NCBI GenBank assembly: GCA_009746045.1
Contig: RPFO01000395.1
Location: 1-58,705, forward strand
DNA: 58,705 nt
Source: Mesostigma viride
Taxonomy: Eukaryota > Streptophyta > Mesostigmatophyceae > Mesostigmatales > Mesostigmataceae
Direction of reading: 5' to 3'
Numbering within the stretch: the first letter of the stretch is position 1; each line of letters starts with the position of its first letter. A program made the position numbers and the translations under genes. This document shows positions 8,887-19,172 of this stretch, piece by piece. The notes beneath the pieces were generated by a model. It did no database searches. It was not told where the DNA came from and saw only the letters and a list, made by a program, of their open reading frames with translations.

Positions 8887-9318
8887 ATGAGCACTTATGC
8901 AAAGATCGAGACGTGCATGTCATTCCCAGAGGATGAAGTGACCGTAGTTGAGTCGCGACCGGGATTGTTCACCTTTTTTTACCCCTGGGGAGAAAGAGCA
9001 GGCTCGATGAGCGTGGGAAATTCCGTACCCGAGCGCGTGGACATGAGGGGAGAGCGCGTATCGGCGAACAGATACCGAGCGTGCGATAACCCTCGATGTG
9101 AGCAAATTTTGGAGAAAATGCAAAAGTGCGGGAGGTGTAAAAAGGCGCACTACTGCTCCAAGGAGTGTCAAGTGGAATCGTGGAAGCTCCACAAGACTGG
9201 GTGTGACAGTTTGAGATATGAATGGGATGAATGGAGCGAACGCATGAACGCGGCGGTGAAAATGGCATACAATCAATGGGTGTTAGCGAGGTTTCGAGAG
9301 ATAGTAGACGACACTTGA
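8887..9318 (+). CDS. MYND-type zinc finger protein
   Basis: This 143-residue protein has a clear MYND finger at about residues 65-109: CDNPRC, then KCGRCKKAHYCSKECQ, then WKLHKTGC. The full set of Cys and His ligands is present. The N-terminal part contains VVESRPGLFTFFYPWGE, which is shared with the broken copy at 9467-9799. MYND fingers bind proline-rich peptides in eukaryotic regulators. In viruses with eukaryotic hosts, MYND proteins may redirect host transcription or chromatin proteins, but that is inference. It follows the BRO-like gene by 29 nt. Confidence 0.85.
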   Translation: MSTYAKIETCMSFPEDEVTVVESRPGLFTFFYPWGERAGSMSVGNSVPERVDMRGERVSANRYRACDNPRCEQILEKMQKCGRCKKAHYCSKECQVESWKLHKTGCDSLRYEWDEWSERMNAAVKMAYNQWVLARFREIVDDT

Positions 9319-9340
9319 ATTGTCACAAGTTGAATAATAT

Positions 9341-9383
9341 GAACCAACAGGCGCACAGAGAGACTGCCGTTGTTGCTGACTAG
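9341..9383 (+). pseudogene. Remnant of a BRO-like gene 3' end
   Basis: This stretch repeats, with a few changes, the last 43 bases of the gene at 8013-8857 (GAACCAACAGGC...ACAGAGAGA, up to CTAGTT after the stop). It shows that the BRO-like/MYND pair was once duplicated. Confidence 0.65.
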
Positions 9384-9466
9384 TTCTTGCGATTGTATAA
9401 TCGAATCAAACGATCCACGTTTTTGTACCTCTGTGTCAATTAAGTTTTTCAATCTCCTCTATAATT

Positions 9467-9799
9467 CATCGCTTGTACGCCATACCGACCATAACTATAT
9501 AGTCTAGATTTTTCCCATCCCACCAACCGTCTCGCAAAATGTCACACCCCAACTTATGCAGTTCCCACGCTTCCACTTGGCATTCTTTAGAGCAGTACCA
9601 CGCGTGCTTGCACTTTCCGCACTTCTTCATCTTTTCCGATGCATGCCTCGCACCGTGTGTTATTGCAAACTCTCTTCGGGAATGGATTCAAGCCCCCCGC
9701 AACTCGGTGTAGGTGGCCGACCTTTTCGCCCCATGGGTACAATATATCCCAGACATCCTGTCGCGACTCTACCAGTGTAAGTTTGCCGTCTTCACTCAT
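9467..9799 (-). pseudogene. MYND zinc finger paralog with one frameshift
   Basis: The minus-strand frame from ATG 9799 reads LTLVESRQDVWDILYPWGEKVG and NNTRCEAC. Then a one-base shift near 9618 moves the finger into another frame, where KKCGKCKHAWYCSKECQ and WELHKLGCD are intact up to TGA at 9467-9469. All zinc ligands survive, so the break may be recent or a sequence error. It is an inverted relative of the intact gene at 8887-9318. Confidence 0.65.
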
Positions 9800-9888
9800 C
9801 GTTGCTATAAGACGTTTGTAACATAGTTGGCATCATATACCCGAATGTACCAGAATATGGTTTGGCACAGGTTGGATCTCTCAGATCC

Positions 9889-9930
9889 AACTTCCGTTTT
9901 CCTGGGGCTGGACAGCGAGAAAATAGATGC
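9889..9930 (+). pseudogene. Tiny BRO-like fragment (FRFPGAGQRE)
   Basis: A plus-strand reading gives SNFRFPGAGQREN, the signature motif of the BRO-like family, with nothing recognisable before or after. Directly upstream, 9873-9887 is a perfect short inverted repeat (GGATCT/AGATCC, three-base loop). Confidence 0.5.
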
Positions 9931-10018
9931 CGACCCCTGGCGTTGATGTTGAGGTTATTGAGGTATGAGTGTATGCCGTGCGCCTCCACGCGAGTCAAAT
10001 CAGGACGCATAGTAGCAG

Positions 10019-11386
10019 ATGTCGACAAAACTCCTGCCCGTGGATATAGAGGACGCGGACGACGGCGCGGGTGGTGGATCTAGAATAAACGCCCCCATGG
10101 TGCGAGGAGGCGCGATGGACAACGTGGACATAGTGGACGACGACGGCGGCGAGTGGCCCGGCCCCGTCGGCGCGGTGCCGCTGCACTCTAAAAAGAGCAA
10201 GCACAAGGACAAGAAGGGGGGGGGAGGAATAAATCGAGTAAGGAGGACATGTTCGACATGCTGGCCAACCCGAAGAAGACCAAGTCGATGTTCTCGGCCC
10301 CCCCCGGCTCATCAGCCGATGGAGAAGGGGTTCCAATTCGACCAGTACGGCGACTACGACGGGTACGGCGACGACGAGGGGTACGAGGACGATCTGCATT
10401 ACGGCGAGGACGTGATCGACGACGAGGCCATGATGCCCAGGAAGAGCCCGCAGGAGGTCCACGCGGAGAAGCTGGACCTCCTGCACAAGCTGCACAGGTA
10501 CAAGGACAAGGGGTTCGCCGTTCCCAACTTCGATATGCGCGCGGACATCGACGAGATGCGGTTCGAGTGCGACAAGGTGGCGCGCTCGATCGAGACCAAG
10601 AACGCCATCAACACGATGCGGCAGATGCTGGTGGCCACCACGTCCGCGATGCAGTTCTTCAACAACCGGTACGACCCGATAGGCCTCAAGCTGGACGGGT
10701 GGTCGGAGAGCATACTGGCGAACGTCACGGATTACGACGGGGTGTTCGAGCGGCTGTACGACAAGCACCGGCACCGCGTGTCGATGCCGCCGGAGATGGA
10801 GCTGATGCTGATGCTGGGCGGGTCGGCGATGATGTTCCATATGTCCGCTTCGTTCGCCAGTTCTGGGCTGCCCTCCATGACCGAGATCGCCAAGACGGAC
10901 CCCGAGCTGATGAAGAGCATCGTGAAGATGATGATACAGAAGCAGGAGGCCGCCGGGGGGGGCAGCAGGCTCCTCCGCCTCCTCCGCGTGAGAGCGACGA
11001 CGGCGCGCCGGGGGGCGGAGGGGGGAGTGGCGGGTACGTGATGCGCGGGCCCATGCTGTACAGGCCGGACGTGGCCCCCCCGTGAACATGGACAGGGTGG
11101 TGCAGGAGGCCATGCCGCCCAGCCCGCAGAGGGACAGTGTGGTGCAGATCATCGACGACGGGGGCGAGAGCGCGTACGACGACGCGTCCGTGGCGGGGGA
11201 CGACGTCCGCACGGTGCAGGTGGACGCGGGCAAGAAGAAGCCGAGGAAGCGGGGCGGGGGGGCAAGAAGGCCGCCGCCAGCGACCCCACGAAGGTGGTTT
11301 GGACCTGTGATGCGTCTAGAGCCAGTGGATTATCAGTCGGTGCTATGAAAGCGTGTACACCATGGACATCGACGCATTAATCGACA
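10019..11386 (+). CDS. Conserved giant-virus protein, DUF5767-like (several homopolymer frameshifts)
   Basis: The core (about 10430-10950) reads KLDLLHKLHRYKDKGF, then FDPMRAD-like and ECDKVARSIETK, then QFFNNRYDPIGLKLDGWSE and MLMLGGSAMMFHMS. From memory this pattern (helical region, FLNNxxDPxxLKLDGWSE, LGGSAxMFHM) is a family conserved in many nucleocytoplasmic large DNA viruses, listed in Pfam as DUF5767. Function is unknown, probably structural. The N-terminus is acidic and Gly-rich. Frames break at G9 10216-10224, again near 10320, at G8 10955-10962, C7 11075-11081 and G7 11256-11262; the reading after the last run stays open to TAA at 11384-11386, overlapping the next gene. The start is ATG 10019. 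Confidence 0.75.
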
Positions 11387-11871
11387 CACTGCCAGTGTAC
11401 GAGTTGGGAGAGGGGACCCTCAACCAGGCCCTCGAGGTCCTCGTGACGCCCCCGCGTGAAGAAGTCGGCGAGGGCTGGACCCAGTGTGTCGCGTATGAAC
11501 CGTCCACCAAGTACATTGTCAACCACATCCCGGTCCTCGAGGTAGACGGCCAGACTGGCGACTCGATATTCAAACTCGACCGCTTGCCGACGTGCGATGT
11601 GATCAGAGACATCACGAGCGACGTCCGGGTCAAAGTAGTCGTTGGCGAGGATGAGTTCGACCCCGAGTCCCTCACTGTCGTCCCCTTTCTATCCATGTAC
11701 ACGTACACAGGGCTCAAGTTCTACCTAGACGGACGAAACCCGCCCAAGCAGTTCAGCGTAAAGTATCGATGCTTTCTTCTGGACGAGAAGAATCGACTAC
11801 TTGCCCGTGCCGCCCCGCTTGTGACGACCAGGACGCACGTGTACCGTGACGGAACGGCCTTGAGGCGCTAG
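11362..11871 (+). CDS. Hypothetical protein, 169 residues
   Basis: It starts at ATG 11362; an earlier in-frame GTG at 11353 is less likely. The protein is soluble and acidic, without membrane segments, and has a C-terminal part that looks beta-rich (VKVVVGEDEFDP, VVPFLSMYTYTGLKFYLDG). No family is recognised. It overlaps the inferred end of the upstream gene by about 25 nt and ends three bases from the convergent nuclease gene. Confidence 0.75.
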   Translation: MDIDALIDTLPVYELGEGTLNQALEVLVTPPREEVGEGWTQCVAYEPSTKYIVNHIPVLEVDGQTGDSIFKLDRLPTCDVIRDITSDVRVKVVVGEDEFDPESLTVVPFLSMYTYTGLKFYLDGRNPPKQFSVKYRCFLLDEKNRLLARAAPLVTTRTHVYRDGTALRR

Positions 11872-11873
11872 AA

Positions 11874-12455
11874 TCAAAGCACCACACCGGCGCGCCTCTC
11901 GGACGCCGGCCGCGGCTTCACCAGCTCCTCGTCCAGCATCACCTTGTTGATGCACGTCCCGTCCAGGTCGTAGAGCACGCCCAGCACGCGGCCGAAACAG
12001 TCGAACCCGCGGCACTGGACCGTGACGAGTTTCTGGTTGCGCGCGTCGATCATGGTCTGCACGTCCTTGACCGACTTCTGTGTGTCGGCCAGTTCGACGT
12101 TCACGTCCGTCGTCAACTGCACCAGCCTGTTCCTGGCCCTCATGGCGCGCATCCTGATTTCGTCCCTGTTCGGCAGATCGTGCGCGGGTGCCAGCTCGTC
12201 GGCGTCCGTGCCCCACATCCTGACCGTCAGCAGGGTGGGCAGGTTGTCCCATGGGGACAGCACGGCCACCTTCACGGTGTCCCCGTCGTACACCCTGACC
12301 ACCTTGGCCGGGGAGAACACGTGGCCGTCGAACGAGAAGGGGTTCAGTTCCTGCAGTGTTAGATTTCTGAGCGCCTCTTTCGCGCCCGGTTGTGGCGATG
12401 GCTGTACTTTTTTGTTGAGACCGAGTTTCCTTAGCAACATTCCAGCTTTATTCAA
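11874..12455 (-). CDS. Staphylococcal-nuclease-like protein
   Basis: This 193-residue protein carries an SNase fold from about residue 50. VVRVYDGDTVKV holds the calcium-binding Asp pair (D57, D59). TVRMWGTDADE places Arg79, Asp84 and Glu87 at the spacing of Arg35, Asp40 and Glu43 of the staphylococcal enzyme. FGRVLG (Arg156) corresponds to Arg87. All expected catalytic residues are therefore present. A helical insertion lies between Glu87 and the final strands. Enzymes of this family hydrolyse DNA and RNA. SNase-like proteins are known from several giant viruses. There is no signal peptide. It ends at 11874, head to tail with the fiber genes upstream on the same strand. Confidence 0.9.
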   Translation of the reverse strand: MNKAGMLLRKLGLNKKVQPSPQPGAKEALRNLTLQELNPFSFDGHVFSPAKVVRVYDGDTVKVAVLSPWDNLPTLLTVRMWGTDADELAPAHDLPNRDEIRMRAMRARNRLVQLTTDVNVELADTQKSVKDVQTMIDARNQKLVTVQCRGFDCFGRVLGVLYDLDGTCINKVMLDEELVKPRPASERRAGVVL

Positions 12456-12500
12456 TGGACATATTTAAATAATTCAGTCAATTGATCAACACACGCATTC

Positions 12501-13289
12501 TCACACGAGTTTCAATATATCTTCCCTGGTCATGGCCACACCCGATTTGATGAGCACTTTGTCGTACCATATGCCGAGACCATATACATCTGCCGCACCA
12601 TCACCGCCCCTGTCTAACATTAGTTGGGGATTTGCCCCCCCCACATCACTGTTGTTTGACGTGAAGATGAGCGTACCATCTTTGTACACTTTAAGCGTCG
12701 TGCCTTGATTGGTGATGGCCAAATGAAACGGGACCGTCGCCACCGTCGTCGTCGTTGTAAAGGGCAGGCCGTTGCTATTGCCGTCATAAACTGTAAGATA
12801 GCCGCCGTTTATCGCATAGACGATGATATTGCCATACCATACAAGGTACTTCTCATTTTCATTATGAGGGCGATCCGCCGATAGATCCAATTTTGGAATC
12901 ACGTTCACGCAAAAGGTGAAAGTACCGGTGGGCACGCCCGTCACGTAGGGGGCCTGCCCGATCGCAACCTTGAGGACACCTTCTGACACCACCGCGTTCT
13001 CGAAAGTTTTTACGGGTGTCCCAACAATGCTCGCGGCGGACGTGGTGAAATCCCATTGGTACTCGTACGTATCGTCTTCCCATATCGCAAAAAACAATTC
13101 GTGGGCCTTTCTATTCGGGTCAAACACCCTGCATTCCAACCATTCAACTCCCAGGTCGTCATTCCAGGCGGTTACGAACTCGGCGAGTTGGCCGAGTTGG
13201 AAGGGGTTCGTGGAGGAGAGAGTGGTTCGGTCGGGGAAAATAATCGACTTGTTCACCTCCAGTCGGTCGATGGTTTTCGTGGACGACAT
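12501..13289 (-). CDS. Lectin/LamG-like surface protein
   Basis: This 262-residue intact protein is beta-rich. Its C-terminal 120 residues read FHLAITNQGTTLKVYKDG, LMLDRGG and VYGLGIWYDKVLI, the strand pattern of concanavalin-A/LamG-like domains, which bind sugars or serve as fiber heads. The N-terminus, DRLEVNKSIIFPDRTTLS, resembles the start of fiber-type proteins. A C8 run at 12635-12642 is read through without a break. It is the first of four minus-strand surface-protein genes that form a block to 19.1 kb. Host-attachment function is inferred. Confidence 0.7.
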   Translation of the reverse strand: MSSTKTIDRLEVNKSIIFPDRTTLSSTNPFQLGQLAEFVTAWNDDLGVEWLECRVFDPNRKAHELFFAIWEDDTYEYQWDFTTSAASIVGTPVKTFENAVVSEGVLKVAIGQAPYVTGVPTGTFTFCVNVIPKLDLSADRPHNENEKYLVWYGNIIVYAINGGYLTVYDGNSNGLPFTTTTTVATVPFHLAITNQGTTLKVYKDGTLIFTSNNSDVGGANPQLMLDRGGDGAADVYGLGIWYDKVLIKSGVAMTREDILKLV

Positions 13290-13319
13290 GAGTGGTCGAT
13301 ATACAGGGCGGATGTTTTT

Positions 13320-14410
13320 TCACGCGTCGAAAACGCAGATCGTCTTGTCGGGGAGGCCGGTACTCAGCACGCGCTTCTTGATCTGCAGCTGGCCGCCCAC
13401 GACGGTGAACTTGTACCGCACGTCGCCTGACCCCAGCTCGAATGTGTCCGCCTCGGCCCCAAAAATGCCAGTCGCGGGCTTCACCACGATGTCCACCGGT
13501 GAAATCATAGGGGGGGTTGACAGTGTGATGGCCCCCGATTGGTCGTTGTTATTGTGGGATATCTCCAGGTAGCCGTGGGGGTTGTTTGTATCGTCTTCTG
13601 GCAGCACGAAGATGGGCTTGTTGGGGTATATCTTCACAGTCGCGTGCGAGTCGATCACCACGTCAGCACCCCTCATCCTCAGTTGGCTTCCAGATTCGAG
13701 GGTGAGGTCGGCATTGGAGGTTGTTGTTATCCTCCCGCGCGTCACGCTAGCTCCGGTTGAAGCGAAACTATCATTGTGATGGATCCCGAGGTTTATGGAG
13801 GCCGGCTCGTAGGTTGTGGATGATGGTTCCATACGCCGCCCCATGACCTTCACGGCATCCCCCCCTCATCCGACGTCCCATCACCATGGTACGCGTGCAA
13901 TTCTCCCAATGTGATGACGTGGCGTTTGGGAGCATACTTGTTAGTATTAAACAATCCGTTTCCCGCAAGTATCAGGTCACTCGTCGTGGACCTCAATATC
14001 GTATGAGATGGTGCCACTGTTGTAACAGTTTGGTAGTTGACATCGTGATTGTCAGCCACGAGCCCCTCAAACTTAATGCTACCGACCGGGGTGGGGACAG
14101 TCTCGATGCCAGCCAGCTCACTGCTGACCCCCGAAACACCCACGAGCCCCGCTGAAGTGAACCCCATCCTGGATGCCCCCGCGCCCCCTCCGCCAGTCGT
14201 GCTCTCCAGATATGCACTAGTCGCGCCAATGACCAGCTTGGCGCCGAGACTGCCATCCGGGTTGACCGCCTGGAGAGCGGTGTTTCCATTCTCTTGGACG
14301 ATCTTGAGTGACGCGTTTTGTGTCGAGTCCTGCGAGATGCCGGTCAGCTCTCGAGTTTGAATCGCCTTGAAAAAAAGCCTGCCGTTTGCTTGCTCCAAGT
14401 TGGGAGGCAT
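13320..14410 (-). CDS. Fiber-like beta-structured protein (one frameshift at C7)
   Basis: Two minus frames join at the C7 run 13859-13865. One additional base links GDGTSDEGG to the frame that continues with VMGRRMEPSS. The product would be about 363 residues. Short beta-strand motifs such as SNADLTLESGSQLRMRGADV and DDTNNPHGYLEISHNNND are typical of viral and phage fiber shafts. There is no membrane segment. It starts at ATG 14410 and lies 30 nt upstream of the lectin-like gene. Confidence 0.7.
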
Positions 14411-14462
14411 GACGCGGTTTTATATATCGATTGTAAAAAAAATAGCCTCCCACAACCACACC

Positions 14463-15824
14463 TTAACGCTTGTTGGTCAGATCCATAACCGGGTCCACGG
14501 TGCTAGAACCGATGGCGCCAAGGGAGTTCACGGTCAAGGCCCCCGTTCCGTCCTCGCTGACGGGGAGGATGTTACCGAGCATCGTGTTCGTAGTACTGGC
14601 CATGGACCCCTGGGTCTTGACGATCTGCAGCGTCTCGTCGTCCGCAATACGGAAACCGTACGTGACGGTGAGAGGGCCGGAGTCGTACTCGCTGGAGTAC
14701 CTGTACAGCTGCGTGTCGGCGATCTGCTGTGCCGTCATGCTGTTGAGGGCGGTGTCCACTAAGCGCCAGTTCTTGTAGCCAACGTTGAGCGTGGGAGTCG
14801 TGACGGTGCTGGTCACGTCGTACGTGCTTCGAGGACCGAGATAAACACCCCGGGCGGAAGCGGTGCTGCTCAGGATAGCGCCGGTGTTGGCGGCACTGAT
14901 GGTCGTGGCGACGTTGCCGGCGATAGTCCTCCACGGCAGCATGACGGCGGCGTCGGAGCTGGACTTGAGCTGGCCGTTGATGAACAGCTGCGGCTCGGTG
15001 GCGGACAGGTGGACACCCAGCACAAACTCGGACGAGCCCACGACGGGGTTCACGGTCTCGGTGTACGATGTCCCGTTGAACATCAAGATGCGGCCCGATC
15101 GCCAGGCCCACACGCTGACGTACGCGCCGGCAGTGGCGGGGTCGCCGACGGTGAGCAGCTCCACCATGTCCTTGTTCGATTTGGTGGAGCCGCCGACGCC
15201 GCAGAGGAAAGGGGCCGTCATCGCGGTGCCGGTGCCCGTTCCGATCGACCCGCCCGTCGCGCTGGCTAGGGACGTGATGGGCTTCACGATGCCGGTCACC
15301 AGGACACCGGAGCCGTTGGCCGCGGACCCCCTGGTGATGGATGTCTTGCTGTAGTTGGATGTGAGATAACCGGCGGTGCCGTAGAACGTCTGGAAGTACC
15401 CCCCCGAGTGGGTGGGAGCGGACATCGGAGCGCTAGTCGGTAGGCCTGTAGGAGCATTGTAGTAACGGGCGTAGTCCACCACGACCGACTGCAGACTCCC
15501 GGGATCGAGGTTGTTTCCGAGGCGGAGGTAGTTATTGGTGCTATTGATAATCGCGTTGGCAATGGCCTGTGGCGCGGTGACACCTGCAGCTGGGACGGCA
15601 TTCGGTGTCAAATTAAACTCCACTCCGTCGTACCAGAATTGAAACAGAGTGGCCGGGTCGTTCTGAGTCCCGCTCGCTGTAACGCGTTTCCGATACAGCT
15701 TGTACGTGTGGTAGTTGGTGTCATTGGGGGCGGTGACGTTCGTTCCCTTGACGGAGGTCGCGTAGGCGGTCAGGTTGGAGAACGGGATCGAAATAACCCT
15801 CGCAGTGGTGAGGTACTGCTTCTG
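14463..15824 (-). CDS. Fiber protein, segment 4 of 4 (C-terminal part)
   Basis: This segment continues the giant fiber gene whose start is at 19105. It joins segment 3 near 15824 (WYLYIEA, then QKQYLTTARV). It holds the second half of a ConA/LamG-like module (NYHTYKLYRK, FWYDGVEFNL, YLRLGNN, VVVDYARYYN) and another such module at about 14800-15300 (VSVWAWRSGRILMFNG, GVHLSATEPQLFINGQL, YKNWRLVDTALN). It ends with a short tail at 14463. Carbohydrate-binding or attachment function is inferred from the fold-like pattern only. Confidence 0.65.
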   Translation of the reverse strand, partial: QKQYLTTARVISIPFSNLTAYATSVKGTNVTAPNDTNYHTYKLYRKRVTASGTQNDPATLFQFWYDGVEFNLTPNAVPAAGVTAPQAIANAIINSTNNYLRLGNNLDPGSLQSVVVDYARYYNAPTGLPTSAPMSAPTHSGGYFQTFYGTAGYLTSNYSKTSITRGSAANGSGVLVTGIVKPITSLASATGGSIGTGTGTAMTAPFLCGVGGSTKSNKDMVELLTVGDPATAGAYVSVWAWRSGRILMFNGTSYTETVNPVVGSSEFVLGVHLSATEPQLFINGQLKSSSDAAVMLPWRTIAGNVATTISAANTGAILSSTASARGVYLGPRSTYDVTSTVTTPTLNVGYKNWRLVDTALNSMTAQQIADTQLYRYSSEYDSGPLTVTYGFRIADDETLQIVKTQGSMASTTNTMLGNILPVSEDGTGALTVNSLGAIGSSTVDPVMDLTNKR

Positions 15825-16612
15825 GCCTCGATGTACAGATACCACACGCTCGAGACGTACGTGCAATACATGGTGATGCGGTTACATACCCCGTTCAAGT
15901 CATCCCCGATGTCAAAAATGCAAAATTTGGTCGTGGGCACGCTAGATGCCGTTTTTACGCTTGCCTCCACCACCCACGCGCCGTACCCGTCGTTGGATGT
16001 CCCGCAGTCTAGGTCTACCATCCGGGCAAAAATCGTGTTGGCCGCCGCCGCAGAGGCTGTCGGTATGGTAATCTCTCCGCCAACTGTGGAAACCGACGTG
16101 TACAATTCAGCACTCGAGCCTGGTCCCGTGCTGAATGTGGATGTGCCGCTGAATTGCCACTCCCCGAGCCAGATGTCTGTGCCGGTGTTGGTGAAGCCGT
16201 TCTTGAACCTCGCGTAATCCACCGTCACTGCCGCGGTAAGTGCCGGCCGCTGAGTGTTGCCGAGACGGAGCCAGTTTTGGGTGGTGCTCACGAGGGGTGC
16301 GTGGGACAACTTGGTGCCATTGTTGATTATGACCCCATTAGAGCCCGTGTTGACGTTGATCTGACGTCCATCCACCCAAAGGTTGAAGTAAGTGTTTTCA
16401 GTGCCCGGGGCAATTTCCCCCTGAGAGGCGCCAACCGCGATACGTGACAGGCGGTAGGTGTGGTAGTTGCCGTCGTTGGGATTGATTGCGGGGGCGGTCG
16501 CGAGTTGGTTGGTCGCGATGGGGATCAGCAAACTGTCATCGCCGGCTCCGGGACACTCCGTTCTCAGGCACAAACCATTCGAGCCGTTAAGAAAGAGTGC
16601 GACTTGGTTACC
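15824..16612 (-). CDS. Fiber protein, segment 3 of 4
   Basis: The frame is entered near 16612, where GGCGGGCGGCGG shifts the reading into GGNQVALFLNGSNGLC. The segment contains the end of one ConA/LamG-like module (NYHTYRLSRI, YFNLWVDGRQINV, NWLRLGNTQRP, VTVDYARFKN) and the beginning of the next (IWLGEWQFSG, ARMVDLDCGTSNDGYGAWVVE). The two modules have the same order of motifs, so they are tandem repeats of about 270 residues. Confidence 0.65.
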
Positions 16613-17350
16613 GCCGCCCGCCCAAGAAGTCTTGGCCCAGTTTAAAGAGGAGGACGTCGGAGGTGTTATTAACGGTCGTTTTCACTCTCGCCTCGACCGT
16701 CCATATCCCCAGCCCGTTGTTTGCCGTGCCCGTGTCGAGGTCGGGTAGCTGCACATAAAAGGCGTTGGTGGCCGATCCTTGAGCTGGAACCTGCAGCGAA
16801 CTATTGCCAACATAGCCCGTCTGTGGCGATATAGTAAACGCCCCGCTCGTCCCCGTGCCGGTGTTCGCTAGCGGATCCGTACCCGTCAGATCCCAGGTAT
16901 CCAGCCACGTCTCGGAGGCCGCAGCCGATGTGGCGGAGTACGCCAGGTTCAGCGCCGACACAGAATCCACGGTCGAGAAGTTGGGCGTGGTTCCGGTGTA
17001 GGCGGACATGGGCCACATATTCGGCTCGGTCATGGCGGCCGGTGCGATGCCGGTCTTGGCAGGCAGCGAGCTGAGAAGGATGCTGGACCCCGGCGCCTTC
17101 CGCAGACTGGCGTCGATCGTCCGGGAGAGCATGAGCTGCCCGCCCTTCACCTGCCAGTAGGAGCCGGTGTGGTCGCCCTTCTCCTGTGTGGTTCCCTTCT
17201 GCCACGTGATCGAGCGGTCGCAAGGGACGTTGTTGACGGCGCCGTCGCCGAGGACGCTGACACCCGCCCCGTCGGTCACCGTGTTGGAGGGGGCGGTCAC
17301 GGTCTCGATTCGGATGTCGTCGTACGAGACTGCGCAGGTGAACGTGTCCC
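16608..17350 (-). CDS. Fiber protein, segment 2 of 4
   Basis: The frame follows segment 1 at about 17350 (FVLGG, then DTFTCAVSYDD). It contains VKGGQLMLSRTID, a linker, and the start of the first ConA/LamG-like module (WLDTWDLTG, VQLPDLDTGTANNGLGIWTVEARVKT, VLLFKLGQDFL). The following module shows the same motif order, for example MVDLDCGTSNDGYGAWVVEASVKT. Confidence 0.65.
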
Positions 17351-19105
17351 GCCGAGAACGAAGGCGGGGGTGGCGAGAAGGTCGAGAAGAGCGATACCGT
17401 CGCCGGTGGTGCTGATACACCGCACACCGTCGACGAACAGCTCGAAGGTGGACATTGCGGTGGTGGCGTAGTAAGTCCTGCGCGCGACGACCTTGTACTT
17501 GATGTTGGCGATGGTGCCGTCCGTCCTGATGGGAGTCGACGAGGAGGTGCTGGTCACTCCGCCGCCGTTATCGATGGTGACGGTTCCAAACGAGCCGGAT
17601 GCGGGCACGTTCAGCTTGCCGGCCAAGGGGCCGTACGAGAACAGTTTCTTGACAGACGACGCCGCACCTGGCACGCCGGCGAGAGAGACATTGAAGGTGA
17701 TCTCAAACGACTCGAGGTTCTTGGGGAAGGGGGAGACCCAGCTGGCCGTGCCGTTCGCCGACACGTTGGCGGCCAGCAGCAGCTTGCCCGCCGTGACAGA
17801 GGCGTTAGTGGGGGCCATGACCACACCGGTCGTGCTGAGGTTGGAGTTGCCGTTGAAGGCCCACGCGACGGCCACCGTGTTCTTGGTGCCGGCGAGTCGC
17901 AGAGTCTTCTCGGTGACGACAGCCTCCTGCACGGTGGTGTTGACGGTCGTCAGCGTGCCGTCCACCTGCATGTTGCCGTTGACCTTGAGTGTCCCGCTCG
18001 CGGGGTTGAGGTAGAGGTCGCCGGTCTTGGTGGCAATCTTGCCGCCGTCGCCGTCCGTGGCGGTGAGCACCAGGTCGTTCATGACCGAGACGTTAGCCGC
18101 GGCGGACAGCGCGAGAGACGGGTTGGTGGTCGACACGCTCGAGTCGACGAACTTGACCTGCTCGACGGCGACGCTGCTGTCCGCTACACTGGTATCGCCC
18201 GTGATCCAGAGGTTGCCGCCGGTCGTGGAGTTGCCTACGCCCCTCTTGGCCGCGATGGTGGTGGCGTCGGTCGAGTACGCGTGCGCCTGCCGCGTTTCCG
18301 ACAGCGCCGACACGCCCGAGACGGCGAGAGACGTGTCCTCGAGCGCGGCGGCCTGCACGACGATCTTGGTGGCGGGGTCGGCACCCGGTGTGGCGATGCT
18401 GGGTGCCAGGGTGATGCCAGACCCAGCTCCCAGCCGCACCTCACCGGTGGCGAGACGGTCGGCGGACACGCGCATCTGGGAGTCAGACTTGATCTCCATA
18501 TCGTTTGCCCCCGAATCGATGAGACCGCGCCACGCGGTCTTGCTGGTGGAGTTGCCATCCGTGGACAAGAAGGTAGAGCCCGTGTCGCCGTACGCGAGAC
18601 CCAGGGTGAACTCCTGGGTATCGGCAGCCCCCGCTCTCTCGGCACGGACGGCCAGGATGTCAGGCACAGGCACGGTGGTGGTGGTGAGTGCGGTCGTCGG
18701 GCGATGGGCCACAAACTTCGAGTCCTGCACGATCACCTCCTTCGCGGTGGATGCTGCCTGGAGAACGAGGTGGTTACTGGATGAAGCCAAGAGTGTGTTG
18801 GTCGCCTCGGTCGTCGACGTGTTCTTGGTGTAGTCCACCGTGGGGGCACTGCTGCTGCTGAGTGCGCCGTCGATAGCACCCATAACACGGAGGTTACCGT
18901 GCACGACGACCTCGTTGGTGGCCAGGTCGGTCGTCGGCAAAACGGTGGCGTCGACGGCGTTTCCATTGAGGACGTTGGGAACTAGGTCGATCTTGGTGTT
19001 GGACAGGATGGCAAATGAACTGGTTGGCTGAACGTCTGAGCTTACCTGCTCGGTGAGCACTTGCTTGAATCTGCCAGTTCCTAGGGTCGAAAGGGAGACG
19101 CTCAT
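17350..19105 (-). CDS. Fiber protein, segment 1 of 4 (N-terminal shaft)
   Basis: This is the start of a giant surface-protein gene, ATG 19105; the four segments together would give about 1,545 residues. It has many short repeats built around strand-turn motifs and a typical fiber sentence at about 17940-18060: GDLYLNPASGTLKVNGN followed by MQVDGTLTTVNTTV. Such sentences are common in phage tail fibers and giant-virus fiber proteins. It ends with a ConA-like strand set (FELFVDGVRCISTTGDG). There is no signal peptide. It is probably a virion surface fiber made in the cytoplasm or nucleus. Confidence 0.7.
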
Positions 19106-19172
19106 TGTGTTGTGGTGCGTACAATAGTGCGAGAAAAAACTTTATTAAAAATAGACGGGCTTAATCACCGAG

